Translations under genes and position numbers: made by a program
Source: Bacteroidales bacterium
Lineage (GTDB): Bacteria > Bacteroidota > Bacteroidia > Bacteroidales > Rikenellaceae
Direction: 5' to 3'
DNA: 64,000 nt
Assembly (NCBI GenBank): GCA_910574205.1
Contig: CAJSYJ010000002.1
Location: forward strand, 372,001-436,000
Notes under the pieces: model-generated
Database searches by the model: none
What the model was told of the DNA's origin: nothing
Seen by the model: the letters and a program-made list of their open reading frames with translations, nothing else
In this document: in pieces, positions 35,149 to 43,960 of the stretch
Numbering within the stretch: the first letter of the stretch is position 1
Layout of the letters: each line of letters opens with the position of its first letter

Positions 35149-35175
35149 CCGCAGGAGTCCCTCCTGCGGTTTTTT
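35149..35175 (+). terminator. Terminator of mscS-DUF5606
   Basis: A perfect 9-bp stem (CCGCAGGAG, 35149-35157, with 35161-35169) with a 3-base loop is followed by six T. Confidence 0.9.
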
Positions 35176-35215
35176 CTATATTGTCGTGCGCAGACGGCGG
35201 CCGATACTGCGTTCT

Positions 35216-35250
35216 AAAAAAGGCTGTCCGAGATATCTCGGACAGCCTTT
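35216..35250 (-). terminator. Terminator of der
   Basis: A perfect 16-bp inverted repeat without spacer (35219-35234 with 35235-35250) is followed on the minus strand by a T run; it lies about 70 bases after the der stop. Confidence 0.75.
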
Positions 35251-35321
35251 GTCTGTGCATGCCCCGACCGGTCGGGGACATATATCATGGCGTAACGACG
35301 CCGAGGCAACGCCGCTACGGC

Positions 35322-36626
35322 CTACTTCTGGCGGAAATAGATCTGCATCGGCACACCCGAGAAGTCCCACTGCTCGCGCATCTTGTTTTCGAGGAAGCGG
35401 CGGTACGCCTCCTTGATATATTGCGGCAGATTGACGAAGAAGGCGAATTGCGGCGTAGGCGTGGGCAGCTGCGTGACATACTTGATCTTTATGTACTTGC
35501 CCTTGACAGCTGCGGGCGGATATGCCTCGATGAGCGGCAGCAGGAAGTCGTTGAGCTCCGAGGTCGATATGCGCCGCTTGCGCGACTGGTATACGCGCAC
35601 GGCCGTTTGCAGCACGTCGAGTATGCGCTGCTTGTTTATGACCGAGGTAAAGATGATCGGAATATCGTCGAACGGAGCGAGTTTCTTTTGCAGAAATTCG
35701 CGCCACTCCTTCATCGTATTGTTGCTCTTTTCGATCAGATCCCACTTGTTGACCACGATGACGCAGCCCTTGCGATTGCGCACGATCAGGTTGTGGATAT
35801 TCAGATCCTGCGACTCTATGCCCTGCTCGGCATCGAGCATCAATATGCAGACGTCCGAATTTTCGATAGCGCGTATCGAACGCATTACCGAGTAAAATTC
35901 GAGGTCCTCGGTAACCTTGCCCTTCTTGCGCATGCCGGCCGTGTCGATGAGGTAGAAGTCCATGCCGAACATGTTGTAGCGCGTATGTATCGAGTCGCGC
36001 GTAGTACCCGCCACGGAGGTCACGATGTTGCGCTCGCGCCCCAGCAGAGCGTTGGTCATCGACGACTTGCCGACGTTGGGGCGGCCGACGATAGCTATGC
36101 GCGGCAGATCGGCGTCGTATTCGGCCGTCGTATCCTCTGGCAGCGCGGCCAGTATCGCGTCCATCATGTCGCCCGTGCCGCTGCCTGACATCGAGCTGAT
36201 GCAGAGCGGGTCGCCGAGGCCCAGCGAGTAGAAGTCGTTGGACTGGTATATCAGATCGTAGGTATCGACCTTGTTGCAGATAAGCAGCACCTTCTTGCCC
36301 GAGCGGCGCAGAATGTCGGCCATCATCATGTCGAGGTCGGTCACGCCCGTACGCACTTCGACAAGAAACAGTATAAGGTCGGCCTCGTCGATCGCCAGCA
36401 GCACCTGACGCCGTATCTCCTCCTCGAACACATCCTCAGAGTTGACCGTGTAACCGCCCGTGTCGATGACCGAGAACTCCTTGCCGTTCCAGTCGGTGCG
36501 GCCGTAATGACGGTCGCGCGTGGTGCCAGCCGTCTCGTCGACTATGGCCTGACGCTGGCCTACGAGGCGGTTGAAGAGGGTACTCTTTCCGACATTGGGG
36601 CGTCCTACGATAGCTACTAAACTCAT
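35322..36626 (-). CDS. der: Ribosome-assembly GTPase Der (EngA)
   Basis: Der has two G domains in tandem and a KH-like C-terminal domain, and is needed for assembly of the 50S subunit. Domain 1 has [17 protein letters not shown] and NKVD; domain 2 has [17 protein letters not shown] and NKWD. The C-terminus ends [13 protein letters not shown]. The frame is open to 36713, but the start at 36626 ([15 protein letters not shown]) gives the 434-residue family length and lies downstream of the promoter element at 36699-36707. Confidence 0.96.
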   Translation of the reverse strand: MSLVAIVGRPNVGKSTLFNRLVGQRQAIVDETAGTTRDRHYGRTDWNGKEFSVIDTGGYTVNSEDVFEEEIRRQVLLAIDEADLILFLVEVRTGVTDLDMMMADILRRSGKKVLLICNKVDTYDLIYQSNDFYSLGLGDPLCISSMSGSGTGDMMDAILAALPEDTTAEYDADLPRIAIVGRPNVGKSSMTNALLGRERNIVTSVAGTTRDSIHTRYNMFGMDFYLIDTAGMRKKGKVTEDLEFYSVMRSIRAIENSDVCILMLDAEQGIESQDLNIHNLIVRNRKGCVIVVNKWDLIEKSNNTMKEWREFLQKKLAPFDDIPIIFTSVINKQRILDVLQTAVRVYQSRKRRISTSELNDFLLPLIEAYPPAAVKGKYIKIKYVTQLPTPTPQFAFFVNLPQYIKEAYRRFLENKMREQWDFSGVPMQIYFRQK

Positions 36627-36698
36627 ATTGTAACAAATTTTATTAGGTTTCTCCGCAAGCATACAGCATCTGTGCGGCACTCCCGCGTTCGGGGCGTT

Positions 36699-36707
36699 GC
36701 AAAGATA
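36699..36707 (-). promoter_or_regulatory. -7 promoter element for der
   Basis: On the minus strand TATCTTTGC (36707-36699) lies 72 bases before the der start. It overlaps the longest possible der frame and so supports the downstream start. Confidence 0.5.
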
Positions 36708-36780
36708 AGCCAATTCGTCGAATTGAGAAAGTTTTGCGAAATAATTGATACGGTATGGCCGACGTTTTGGGAAAAATCCA

Positions 36781-36788
36781 TATCTTTG
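36781..36788 (+). promoter_or_regulatory. -7 promoter element for the MFS gene
   Basis: TATCTTTG lies 14 bases before the ATG at 36803, with no clear -33 element. Confidence 0.45.
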
Positions 36789-36802
36789 ACATTAAATAAC
36801 AG

Positions 36803-37966
36803 ATGTTTTTACTGCGAATGACTACTGATAGAATAGATAAATCGACGCTATATCCGGCTCTTGCCGGCTTCTTCATCATGGGTTTCTGCGACATCGTGGC
36901 ACCCATTACGGGCAAAATCGCCGAGCAGTATGCCGACCATGCGACGCTTGTCGGATTCCTGCCGTCGATGGTTTTCCTGTGGCTGTTTCTTATATCGACG
37001 CCGCTGGCCTCGCTGGCCAACCGCTACGGACGCAAGAGCGTCGCACTGGCGGGCTACGCCTTTACCGTCGCCGGTCTGGCCATACCTTTAATCGCCGGGC
37101 GCGGCTGCGGGCTGGAATACTACTTCGCGGCCTTCGCGCTTCTGGGCATAGGCAACACGGCCGTACAGGTGGCCGTCAACCCCATGCTTGCGATGATCGT
37201 ACCCGCCTCGCGCATGACGAGCTTTCTGACCGTCGGACAGATATGCCGCAACATATCGATCATGCTCGTGGGTCCGCTCGTCCTGCTGCTTGGCGCCGAC
37301 TGGCCGCTGCTCTTCGCAATCTACGCGGCGCTGACTGTCTTAGGCGGCATAGCGATGTGGCGCTCGCCGCTCGACGACAGAGCGGGCGCAGGGGTGCGCA
37401 GCGTCACTATGGGCGACTGCTTCCGGCTGCTGGGCAACCGCACCGTGGCCATGTGCGCCATAGGCATAGGCGCAATCATAGCATGCGACGTAGCCGTCGG
37501 TACGCTGTCGTCGATACTGATCGACAGCGACAGCTCGATCCTTACCTCGACCGGCTTTTACGCCTGCCGCATCGTCGGCACGGTCGTCGGAGCCTTGGTG
37601 CTGGCGCGCTACTCCGAAATAATATATCTGCGGTGGAACATGACGGCGGCGCTGGCGCTGGCCGCGGCACTGCTGCTCTTCCGTGAACAGTGGGTAGTAT
37701 ACGCAGCCACGGGGCTGCTGGGCTTTACCTTCTCGTGCGTCTTCGCCTCGCTATACGCCGTGGCGACCAAGGCCGTCGAGGCGTCGCGCGCCAATGCCGT
37801 CTCGGGTCTGTTGATAATGTTCATCTCGGCCGGCGCTATATCGAGCCCCATTGTCGGCGCGATAATACGGGCGGCCGGAGGAGAGACCATATACGGAGTG
37901 CTGTTCCTCATCCCCTGCCTGACATATATAATATGGTCGACATTCAAACTCCGACGCCATGCGTAA
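36803..37966 (+). CDS. MFS permease (FucP-like sugar transporter group)
   Basis: The 387-residue protein has about twelve hydrophobic segments and the MFS loop LANRYGRKSVALAGY between segments 2 and 3. The opening PALAGFFIMGFCDIVAPITGKIAEQY and the length resemble the FucP/GlcP sugar:proton symporters common in Bacteroidota, but the substrate is not evident. Translation could start at 36803 or at the second Met (36818). It overlaps the following outer-membrane protein gene by 8 bases. Confidence 0.85.
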   Translation: MFLLRMTTDRIDKSTLYPALAGFFIMGFCDIVAPITGKIAEQYADHATLVGFLPSMVFLWLFLISTPLASLANRYGRKSVALAGYAFTVAGLAIPLIAGRGCGLEYYFAAFALLGIGNTAVQVAVNPMLAMIVPASRMTSFLTVGQICRNISIMLVGPLVLLLGADWPLLFAIYAALTVLGGIAMWRSPLDDRAGAGVRSVTMGDCFRLLGNRTVAMCAIGIGAIIACDVAVGTLSSILIDSDSSILTSTGFYACRIVGTVVGALVLARYSEIIYLRWNMTAALALAAALLLFREQWVVYAATGLLGFTFSCVFASLYAVATKAVEASRANAVSGLLIMFISAGAISSPIVGAIIRAAGGETIYGVLFLIPCLTYIIWSTFKLRRHA

Positions 37967-38570
37967 GGCGGTCGTCATAGCAGTATTGTCGTTCTGCGCC
38001 CTCACAGCCGCGGCACAGGACTACTACCGCTATTTCGAGCAGGAGCGGCCTCTGCTGTCGACCGAATGGGGAGCCGGCATCAGCGGCACCTATACCGGCA
38101 TCAGCAGCGGCGACGAGCAGATCGGCTTTTCTCCCCGCATAGGCTACGGAGCATATATCGGCATGTCGCTCTGCGTGGGGCGCTACTTCGCCCTGCACGC
38201 CGAGATCGACTACCATTTCGGCAATCTGCTCGTTACGCGCGGCGATATCTCGCGCAAGGTCAAGTCTCGATCGATCGAGATGCCTATACTGCTGACTTTC
38301 CGCGGAGTCGACAGACTGCGGTTCAGCGTCGGGCCCGTAATCGCCGTCATGGACCGCTCGCGGTACGATGACGACACCGAGACGATCGAGTTCGGCGCCG
38401 TGAGACCGACATGGAACGTCGCCGTAGGTGCAGGCGTCACGCTCGGCCGCCGATGCCTGTTGGAGGCGCGCTACACGCGTGCTCTGCAACGCACGTTGAA
38501 CCAGTTCGACGGACATGAATTTCGCAGCGACTCCTACCGCGTGGTGCTGTCGCTGGGACTGTTGTTTTGA
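37959..38570 (+). CDS. Small outer-membrane beta-barrel protein
   Basis: A signal peptide (about 1-19, ALTAAAQ) precedes a 180-residue beta-barrel of the OMP_b-brl_2 (PF13568) kind: STEWGAGISGTYTGISSG, FSPRIGYGAYIGMSL and the C-terminal strand SDSYRVVLSLGLLF ending in Phe. Members are eight- to ten-stranded barrels; some, such as PorT, belong to secretion systems. The 8-base overlap with the MFS gene upstream and the 5-base gap to the PhoH gene show one operon. Confidence 0.82.
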   Translation: MRKAVVIAVLSFCALTAAAQDYYRYFEQERPLLSTEWGAGISGTYTGISSGDEQIGFSPRIGYGAYIGMSLCVGRYFALHAEIDYHFGNLLVTRGDISRKVKSRSIEMPILLTFRGVDRLRFSVGPVIAVMDRSRYDDDTETIEFGAVRPTWNVAVGAGVTLGRRCLLEARYTRALQRTLNQFDGHEFRSDSYRVVLSLGLLF

Positions 38571-38575
38571 CGATT

Positions 38576-39580
38576 ATGGATGAATCTATAACAAAGGAGA
38601 TTTCGATCGAGGGCGTCTCGTCGCGCGACCTGTTCGGTACGCACGGCGCATATCTCGAACGCATGGCCGCGCTCTCGCCGCGCGTGAAGATCGTCGCCCG
38701 CGGCGATACGGTCAAGGTGCTCGGCTCCAAGGCCGATGTCGAGGCCTTCGAACGCAAGATGAGAGGGCTGCTCGACTACTATTCGAAGTACGGACACATA
38801 TCGACCGAAGTGGTCGAACAGTCGTTCGCCCCTGGATTGGGCGAACACGGCGTCGACGCCCCCGCCGAGAATAGGGAGGTCATAGTCTACGGCAACAACG
38901 GCCTTGCCATTCGCGCCCGCACGCCCAACCAGCAGAGGCTCGTCAAGACATACTCGCGCTGCGACCTTACGTTCGCCGTCGGCCCGGCAGGCTCGGGCAA
39001 GACCTACACGGCCATAGCACTGGCCGTCGGCGCCCTGAAAGAGAAGCAGGTGCGCCGAATCATCCTCACGCGTCCCGCCGTCGAGGCGGGCGAGAAGCTG
39101 GGCTTCCTGCCCGGCGACATGAAGGAGAAGCTCGACCCCTACCTGCAACCGCTCTACGATGCGCTCAACGACATGATACCCGCCGCACGGTTGCAGAAAT
39201 ACATCGAGGAGGGGACCGTGCAGATAGCGCCGCTGGCCTACATGCGCGGACGCACGCTCGACAACGCCTTCGTCATTCTGGACGAGGCGCAGAACACCAC
39301 GCTGCCGCAGATCAAGATGTTTCTCACGCGCATGGGGCGCAATGCCAAGTTCATCGTAACGGGCGACGTGACGCAGATCGACCTGCCGCGGCGCTCGGAC
39401 AGCGGACTTATGAAGGCTATGGCCACTTTGGAGGGTATCGAGGGGATAGGCACGGTACGCTTCGACCGCTCCGACATCGTGCGCCACCCGCTCGTGAGGC
39501 ATATCGTCGATGCCTTCGAGCGCCGCGACAAACTCGAAAACAGCCTCGCCGAGGGCAATGACGAACATAAGAAATATTAA
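38576..39580 (+). CDS. PhoH family ATPase (YbeZ-like)
   Basis: The 334-residue protein has an N-terminal KH-like region and a P-loop domain with Walker A VGPAGSGKTYTAIA, the ITRPAVEAGE-like segment ILTRPAVEAGEKLGFLPGD and Walker B FVILDEAQN. PhoH proteins are ATPases, related to RNA helicases, that act with the endonuclease YbeY in rRNA processing. ATG at 38576 is preferred over TTG at 38567, which overlaps the preceding stop. It lies in an operon with the outer-membrane protein gene and pepD. Confidence 0.92.
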   Translation: MDESITKEISIEGVSSRDLFGTHGAYLERMAALSPRVKIVARGDTVKVLGSKADVEAFERKMRGLLDYYSKYGHISTEVVEQSFAPGLGEHGVDAPAENREVIVYGNNGLAIRARTPNQQRLVKTYSRCDLTFAVGPAGSGKTYTAIALAVGALKEKQVRRIILTRPAVEAGEKLGFLPGDMKEKLDPYLQPLYDALNDMIPAARLQKYIEEGTVQIAPLAYMRGRTLDNAFVILDEAQNTTLPQIKMFLTRMGRNAKFIVTGDVTQIDLPRRSDSGLMKAMATLEGIEGIGTVRFDRSDIVRHPLVRHIVDAFERRDKLENSLAEGNDEHKKY

Positions 39581-39597
39581 CCTTAAAACTATAAATT

Positions 39598-41058
39598 ATG
39601 GATAAGAATCTCAAAGCACTATCTCCGGCTGCCGTCTGGAAGCATTTCGAGCGCATAGCCGCCATACCCCACCCCTCGCACCACGAGGAGAAGATACGCC
39701 GTTATATCCTCGACTTCGCCGCCGAGCACGGGCTGGAACATGTCGAGGACGAGGCTCATAACGTCTACATCCGCAAGCCCGCCACCAAGGGCATGGAGAA
39801 CCGCAAGGGCATCATCATGCAGGCGCACCTCGACATGGTGCCTCAGAAGAACAACGACAAGCAGTTCGACTTCGAGAACGATCCTATCGAGGCCTATATC
39901 GACGGCGAGTGGGTTACGGCCAACGGCACCACCCTCGGCGCCGACAACGGCATAGGCGTCGCCGCGGCTCTGGCCGTCTTGGAGGACGAGAATCTGGAAC
40001 ACGGCGACATAGAGGCTCTGTTCACGGCTACCGAGGAGACGGGCATGGACGGCGCATTCGGACTCAAAGCGGGTCTGTTGCAGGGCGAGATCCTGCTCAA
40101 CCTCGACTCCGAGACCGAGGGCGAGCTCTATGTAGGCTGCGCCGGAGGCCTCGACGCCAACATCGAATTCAAATACGCCGAGCAGGCGATAGAGCCCGTA
40201 TTCGCCGCCTACCGTCTCTCAGTCAAAGGCTTGAAGGGCGGACACTCGGGCATACAGATCGTCTGCCAGCGAGCCAATGCCAACAAGCTCCTGTTCCGTC
40301 TGCTGCGTCAGGAGTCGCTCTCTTACGGGCTGGAACTGGCATCGGTCGACGGCGGAGGTCTGCGCAACGCCATACCGCGCGAGGCCACGGCCGTAGTTGT
40401 CATGCGTGAAGAGAACGCCCCGATGTTCGAAGCCAACGTCAGGAGCTTCGAAGCCGTGGTGCGCCGCGAGTTCGCTCAGGTAGAGGACTCGATCTCTATC
40501 ACGGCCGAGAGGGTCGAGTGCCCCACGGCAGTTATTCCCCGCAAGACGGCCTCGGATCTGGTTCGCGCCGTATGCGGCTGCCCCAACGGTGTGATCTACA
40601 TGTCGAAGTCTATGGAGGGTCTGGTACAGACCTCGTCGAATCTGGCACGCGTCGTGTCGGACGGCTCGACGATACGCATACAATGCCTGCTGCGCAGCTC
40701 GGTCGACACGCAGAAGGCGGAGCTGGCCGGCGCCATAGCCTCGGTCTTCGAGCTGGCCGGCGCCGAAGTACGCATGGAGGGCGCTTACAGCGGCTGGAAC
40801 CCCGACATGTCGTCGCCCATACTCCACACGATGATCGCCTCTTACGAAGCTCTCTACGGCGTCGAGCCGTCGGTTACGGCTATCCACGCCGGTTTGGAGT
40901 GCGGCATCATCGGTGCGAAGTATCCCGGCATGGATATGATCTCGTTCGGCCCGACGATCTGCTACCCCCACTCGCCCGACGAGAAGGTCGACATAGCATC
41001 GGTGGGCAAGTTCTACGATTTCCTGCTGCATACGCTTCGCAACGCACCGTCGAAATAG
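39598..41058 (+). CDS. pepD: Aminoacyl-histidine dipeptidase (Xaa-His dipeptidase, M20 family)
   Basis: PepD hydrolyses dipeptides such as carnosine and other Xaa-His peptides using two zinc ions. Metal and catalytic motifs are MQAHLDMVPQK (His, Asp), LGADNGIGVAAALA (Asp), TATEETGMDGA (Glu pair), NLDSETEGELYVGCAGG and the C-terminal HAGLECGI. The 486-residue length and the lid domain match cytosolic PepD. It follows the PhoH gene by 17 bases and abuts the lipid kinase gene (stop 41058, start 41059). Confidence 0.95.
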   Translation: MDKNLKALSPAAVWKHFERIAAIPHPSHHEEKIRRYILDFAAEHGLEHVEDEAHNVYIRKPATKGMENRKGIIMQAHLDMVPQKNNDKQFDFENDPIEAYIDGEWVTANGTTLGADNGIGVAAALAVLEDENLEHGDIEALFTATEETGMDGAFGLKAGLLQGEILLNLDSETEGELYVGCAGGLDANIEFKYAEQAIEPVFAAYRLSVKGLKGGHSGIQIVCQRANANKLLFRLLRQESLSYGLELASVDGGGLRNAIPREATAVVVMREENAPMFEANVRSFEAVVRREFAQVEDSISITAERVECPTAVIPRKTASDLVRAVCGCPNGVIYMSKSMEGLVQTSSNLARVVSDGSTIRIQCLLRSSVDTQKAELAGAIASVFELAGAEVRMEGAYSGWNPDMSSPILHTMIASYEALYGVEPSVTAIHAGLECGIIGAKYPGMDMISFGPTICYPHSPDEKVDIASVGKFYDFLLHTLRNAPSK

Positions 41059-42063
41059 ATGGATACGAATCGTAATACGACAACCGCCACAGCGGGCGGC
41101 GACGGGATACGGTGGTTCGTCATCGTCAACCCCGTCGCCGGCTCGGGCTGCGGTCTGGTGGACTTTCCCCAGATATCGAAGCTGCTGCGCGACAACGACA
41201 TCGTCTGCGAACCGGTCTTTACCGAACACAAGTGCCACGCCACCGAGCTTACGGTAGCGGCCGTCAACGAGGGTTACCGCAACATAATCGTCGTCGGCGG
41301 AGACGGCACGCTGCACGAGGTGGTCAACGGCCTGTTCATACAGAAGCAGGTAGCGCCCTCGGAGGTCACGGTCGCCGTGATAGCCGTCGGAACGGGCAAC
41401 GACTGGATCCGCATGTACGGCATTCCGAAACACTATTCGGAGGCCATACGCGCCATACGCGAGGGGCACACGTTCTTGCAGGATGTGGCCGAAGTCGGTT
41501 ACGAAGAGGCGCACTACCGCCAGAAGCGGCAAATGGCCAACGTCGCCGGCATAGGCTTCGACGCCGCCGTCAACCATATATATCAGCACTTGAAGACCAA
41601 GGGGCGCACCGGACGCGGCATCTACATGTGGAGCATGGCGCGCGCATTCTTCTCCTACAAGTCGACGGGCGTCAAGATATGGGTCGACGACAGACTGATA
41701 TACAACAATCTGCTGTTCAGCATCGCTATCGGCATCGGCAAGTACAACGGAGGCGGCATGCAGCCGCTGCCCGCGGCCGTGGCCGACGACGGCCTGCTGG
41801 ATATCACGATGATTAAGCCGCTGCACTGGTGGCACGTGCTGTTCCGCCTCAGACGTCTGTTCAACGGTACGATCTACTCGATCGGACACGTCATGCACGC
41901 CCAGGGGCGCAAGATACGCATCGAGTCGTCGCCCGAGATACCGTTGGAGGTCGACGGCGAGTGGCTGGGCGTCAGCCCATTCGAATTTTGCGTCGAACAC
42001 CGCATGGTCAGGGTCATCGTCAACCGCGACTTTCTGGAAAAGAGCGAACGCTCGCGCAAATAA
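41059..42063 (+). CDS. Diacylglycerol kinase-family lipid kinase (YegS/DgkB-like)
   Basis: The 334-residue protein begins FVIVNPVAGSGCG, has the nucleotide loop VVGGDGTLHEVVNG and the AVGTGNDWIR segment, then the lipid-binding C-terminal beta domain (DGLLDITMI, EVDGEWLGVSPFEF). These mark the DAGK catalytic family of cytoplasmic soluble enzymes that phosphorylate diacylglycerol, ceramide or sphingoid bases. In a sulfonolipid or sphingolipid producer, a sphingoid-type substrate is a possibility, but the sequence does not decide it. It starts directly after pepD and is followed by a hairpin. Confidence 0.9.
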   Translation: MDTNRNTTTATAGGDGIRWFVIVNPVAGSGCGLVDFPQISKLLRDNDIVCEPVFTEHKCHATELTVAAVNEGYRNIIVVGGDGTLHEVVNGLFIQKQVAPSEVTVAVIAVGTGNDWIRMYGIPKHYSEAIRAIREGHTFLQDVAEVGYEEAHYRQKRQMANVAGIGFDAAVNHIYQHLKTKGRTGRGIYMWSMARAFFSYKSTGVKIWVDDRLIYNNLLFSIAIGIGKYNGGGMQPLPAAVADDGLLDITMIKPLHWWHVLFRLRRLFNGTIYSIGHVMHAQGRKIRIESSPEIPLEVDGEWLGVSPFEFCVEHRMVRVIVNRDFLEKSERSRK

Positions 42064-42064
42064 A

Positions 42065-42100
42065 AAATCTCCCGCTCTCGTTCTCCGAGGCGGGAGATTT
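42065..42100 (+). terminator. Hairpin after the lipid kinase gene
   Basis: An 11-bp stem (AAATCTCCCGC, 42065-42075, with 42090-42100) begins at the stop codon and ends with a short TTT. Confidence 0.65.
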
Positions 42101-42168
42101 CGTTACAGACCCTTGAAAATGAACTTTTATATAAATGCAAAACTTTTTCCCTAAGACGGTCCGTCACG

Positions 42169-42738
42169 CTACTCGGTAACGATAGTCTCGTCGATTACGA
42201 CCGTCCAGTCGAACAGATCGGCCGCGCACTGCTGCTGGAAGCGTGCCATTTGCGAGTAGCTGGTCGTGTCGGCCACTATGGCATTGAAGAACGACTGGGT
42301 CGACGGATAATAGTTGTCGACCTTCTCGGCGAAACATTTGTAGAACGCGCGCTGAGCGTCGCGGCTCAGGTTGGCCGGCAGAACACCCTGCGCCACAAGA
42401 TAGGGATAAGGATATATGTTGCGCATGTTGTGGGCGTCGGCATCGAGCTGGTTGACGATCGTCGACACGACGTACACCTCGACCGTATCGCCCGAGCCGG
42501 GCATCTCGATGAATGTCGTATATACGGGATAATCGACCTCTATGGCATCGGCCACATCGTCCGAAAATACCTCGAACTCGCTGTCGTTGAGATTCTGTAC
42601 ATATACCATGTCGCGGTAATTCTTCAACTCTTCGCGCATCTGACGGCGCTCCTCTCTCGTCCATTTGTTTTTCGAAGAGCAGCCGACGAGTGATACCGTC
42701 GCTGCGATGATGGCGATTGAAAGCAGAATTTTTTTCAT
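42169..42738 (-). CDS. Small lipoprotein of unknown function
   Basis: The 189-residue product has a lipoprotein signal (MKKILLSIAIIAATVSLVGC, Cys 20) and a mature part with a charged coiled-coil-like stretch (WTREERRQMREELKNY) followed by a mixed alpha/beta region. I do not recognise the family; it is not related to its neighbours. The reading frame is open far upstream but only the Met at 42738 begins a signal peptide. It converges with the lipid kinase operon. Confidence 0.7.
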   Translation of the reverse strand: MKKILLSIAIIAATVSLVGCSSKNKWTREERRQMREELKNYRDMVYVQNLNDSEFEVFSDDVADAIEVDYPVYTTFIEMPGSGDTVEVYVVSTIVNQLDADAHNMRNIYPYPYLVAQGVLPANLSRDAQRAFYKCFAEKVDNYYPSTQSFFNAIVADTTSYSQMARFQQQCAADLFDWTVVIDETIVTE

Positions 42739-42855
42739 TTCGATGACAAATTTTGGTTTATACGTCTGCCGGAGCAATAGTTGTGCCAACCCCGCTCGCC
42801 GGCCGCCCCTTCTGCTTCCGACGTGCGAGATGTTATGCAGGTTCGATTTTTTTAT

Positions 42856-42863
42856 TAATTTTG
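42856..42863 (+). promoter_or_regulatory. -7 promoter element for the EFR1-type ferredoxin gene
   Basis: TAATTTTG fits TAnnTTTG and lies 20 bases before the ATG at 42884. No good -33 TTG is visible. Confidence 0.45.
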
Positions 42864-42883
42864 TACCGAACTGAAATAACGTC

Positions 42884-43708
42884 ATGACTGCATACGCCAT
42901 ATATTTCTCCCCGACCCGCACATCCGAACGCATCGCACGCGCGATAGCCCGCGGCACGGGCGCCGACGAAGTGATCGATGTCGATCTCACGCACGACGCC
43001 CGCCGGGTAACGCTTCCGGCATCGGCTCTGGCCGTAATAGCCATACCCGTATACGGAGGTCATCTCCCGCCGCTGGCCGCCGAGCGGCTGCGGGGCCTGC
43101 AAGGCTCCGGCACACCCGCCGTCGCCGTGGTCGTATACGGCAACCGCGCCTACGAAAACGCCCTTACGGAGCTGGCAGCGCTGGCCGGCGCGGCAGGGCT
43201 CAACGTCATAGCCGCCGCCACGTTCGTCGGCGAGCACTCTTACAGCTCCGACCGTTGGCCTATCGCCGCAGGCCGTCCCGATGCCGACGACCTCGCCCTG
43301 GCAGCAGAGTTCGGCGGCAGAGTCGCCGGCAAGCTGCAAGACACAGCCCGCGGCGGGCGTACCGGCACGATAGATGTAAGCCGGATTTCGCGGCCGCGCC
43401 AACCGCTGCTTCCGCTTCTAAGATTCATCGCGGGCGTCATACGCCTGCGCAGAGGAGGCAAGCCGCTGCCGCGCACGCCGCAGCCGAGCGACCGGCACAG
43501 CTGTACGCACTGCGGTCTGTGCGTCACGCTCTGCCCGAGCGGCGCCATTGCCCGCGGCGACGAAACGCGTACCGACGCTACGAAATGTATCCGGTGCTGC
43601 GCATGCGTAAAGTCATGCTCCTCGCACGCACGCATCTACGACACCCCATTCGCATCGCTGCTCAGCAAATGCTTCAAGCGCCGTAAAGCGCCCCGGACAA
43701 TACTGTAA
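42884..43708 (+). CDS. EFR1-type flavodoxin-ferredoxin
   Basis: The 274 residues combine an N-terminal flavodoxin-like domain (AIYFSPTRTSERIARAIA, where the flavin phosphate loop has the SPTRTS form typical of EFR1) and a C-terminal double [4Fe-4S] ferredoxin (CTHCGLCVTLCPSGAI and CIRCCACVKSCSSHA), so electrons can pass from flavin to iron-sulfur clusters. The partner oxidoreductase is unknown. Note that the second cluster motif is C-x2-C-x2-C-x3-C, complete, with Ser in place of the usual Pro after the last Cys. It is transcribed alone and ends near a hairpin at 43730-43766. Confidence 0.88.
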   Translation: MTAYAIYFSPTRTSERIARAIARGTGADEVIDVDLTHDARRVTLPASALAVIAIPVYGGHLPPLAAERLRGLQGSGTPAVAVVVYGNRAYENALTELAALAGAAGLNVIAAATFVGEHSYSSDRWPIAAGRPDADDLALAAEFGGRVAGKLQDTARGGRTGTIDVSRISRPRQPLLPLLRFIAGVIRLRRGGKPLPRTPQPSDRHSCTHCGLCVTLCPSGAIARGDETRTDATKCIRCCACVKSCSSHARIYDTPFASLLSKCFKRRKAPRTIL

Positions 43709-43729
43709 CCAAGCGCAACAGCATCCGCC

Positions 43730-43766
43730 GGTGCAGACGGCAGCGCCCGTCGCGGCGATCTGCACC
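43730..43766 (+). terminator. Possible terminator of the EFR1-type gene
   Basis: An 8-bp stem (GGTGCAGA, 43730-43737, with 43759-43766) lies about 20 bases after the stop. The loop is long (21 bases) and there is no T run directly after, so termination is not certain. Confidence 0.45.
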
Positions 43767-43797
43767 GCTGCCGGATTAAAAATTTTCGTGCCGCCGA

Positions 43798-43830
43798 TTT
43801 GCAGGTTGCCCGCATTTTGGCTACCTTTGC
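43798..43830 (+). promoter_or_regulatory. Promoter of the regulated ABC-F gene
   Basis: TTTG (43798-43801) and TACCTTTGC (43822-43830) are 20 bases apart. Transcription should start near 43836, leaving a leader of about 120 bases before the ABC-F start. Confidence 0.75.
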
Positions 43831-43835
43831 CGCCG

Positions 43836-43960
43836 AATCTAAAATTACTGCGATGAGAATAAACGTTCGATAGTCAGGTTCGCAGGAGCCTGAGCCACTT
43901 CCTAAAAAGCATTCAGGTTTTACAACTACCCGTACGGGTCACTATCCGATCGTTTATCAT
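43836..43960 (+). promoter_or_regulatory. Attenuator leader of the ABC-F gene with a leader ORF
   Basis: The leader holds a six-codon ORF (43853-43873, MRINVR). Its last bases (43859-43874) pair with 43941-43957, ending two bases before the ABC-F ATG: 7 bp, one mismatch, 3 bp, a one-base bulge and 5 bp. Between them, GAGCCTGA (43886-43893) can pair with TCAGGTTC (43874-43881) or, instead, with TCAGGTT (43913-43919), giving mutually exclusive hairpins. A palindrome ACCCGTACGGGT lies at 43928-43939. This is the layout of stalling-dependent translational attenuators such as those of erm and inducible ABC-F genes: a ribosome stalled on the leader ORF would free the start region. Confidence 0.6.
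43853..43873 (+). CDS. Leader peptide MRINVR of the ABC-F attenuator
   Basis: The six-codon ORF ATG-AGA-ATA-AAC-GTT-CGA-TAG begins about 17 bases after the predicted transcript start. Its sequence, not only its peptide, is important because it pairs with the ABC-F initiation region. Too short to have any other function that I can see. Confidence 0.5.
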   Translation: MRINVR

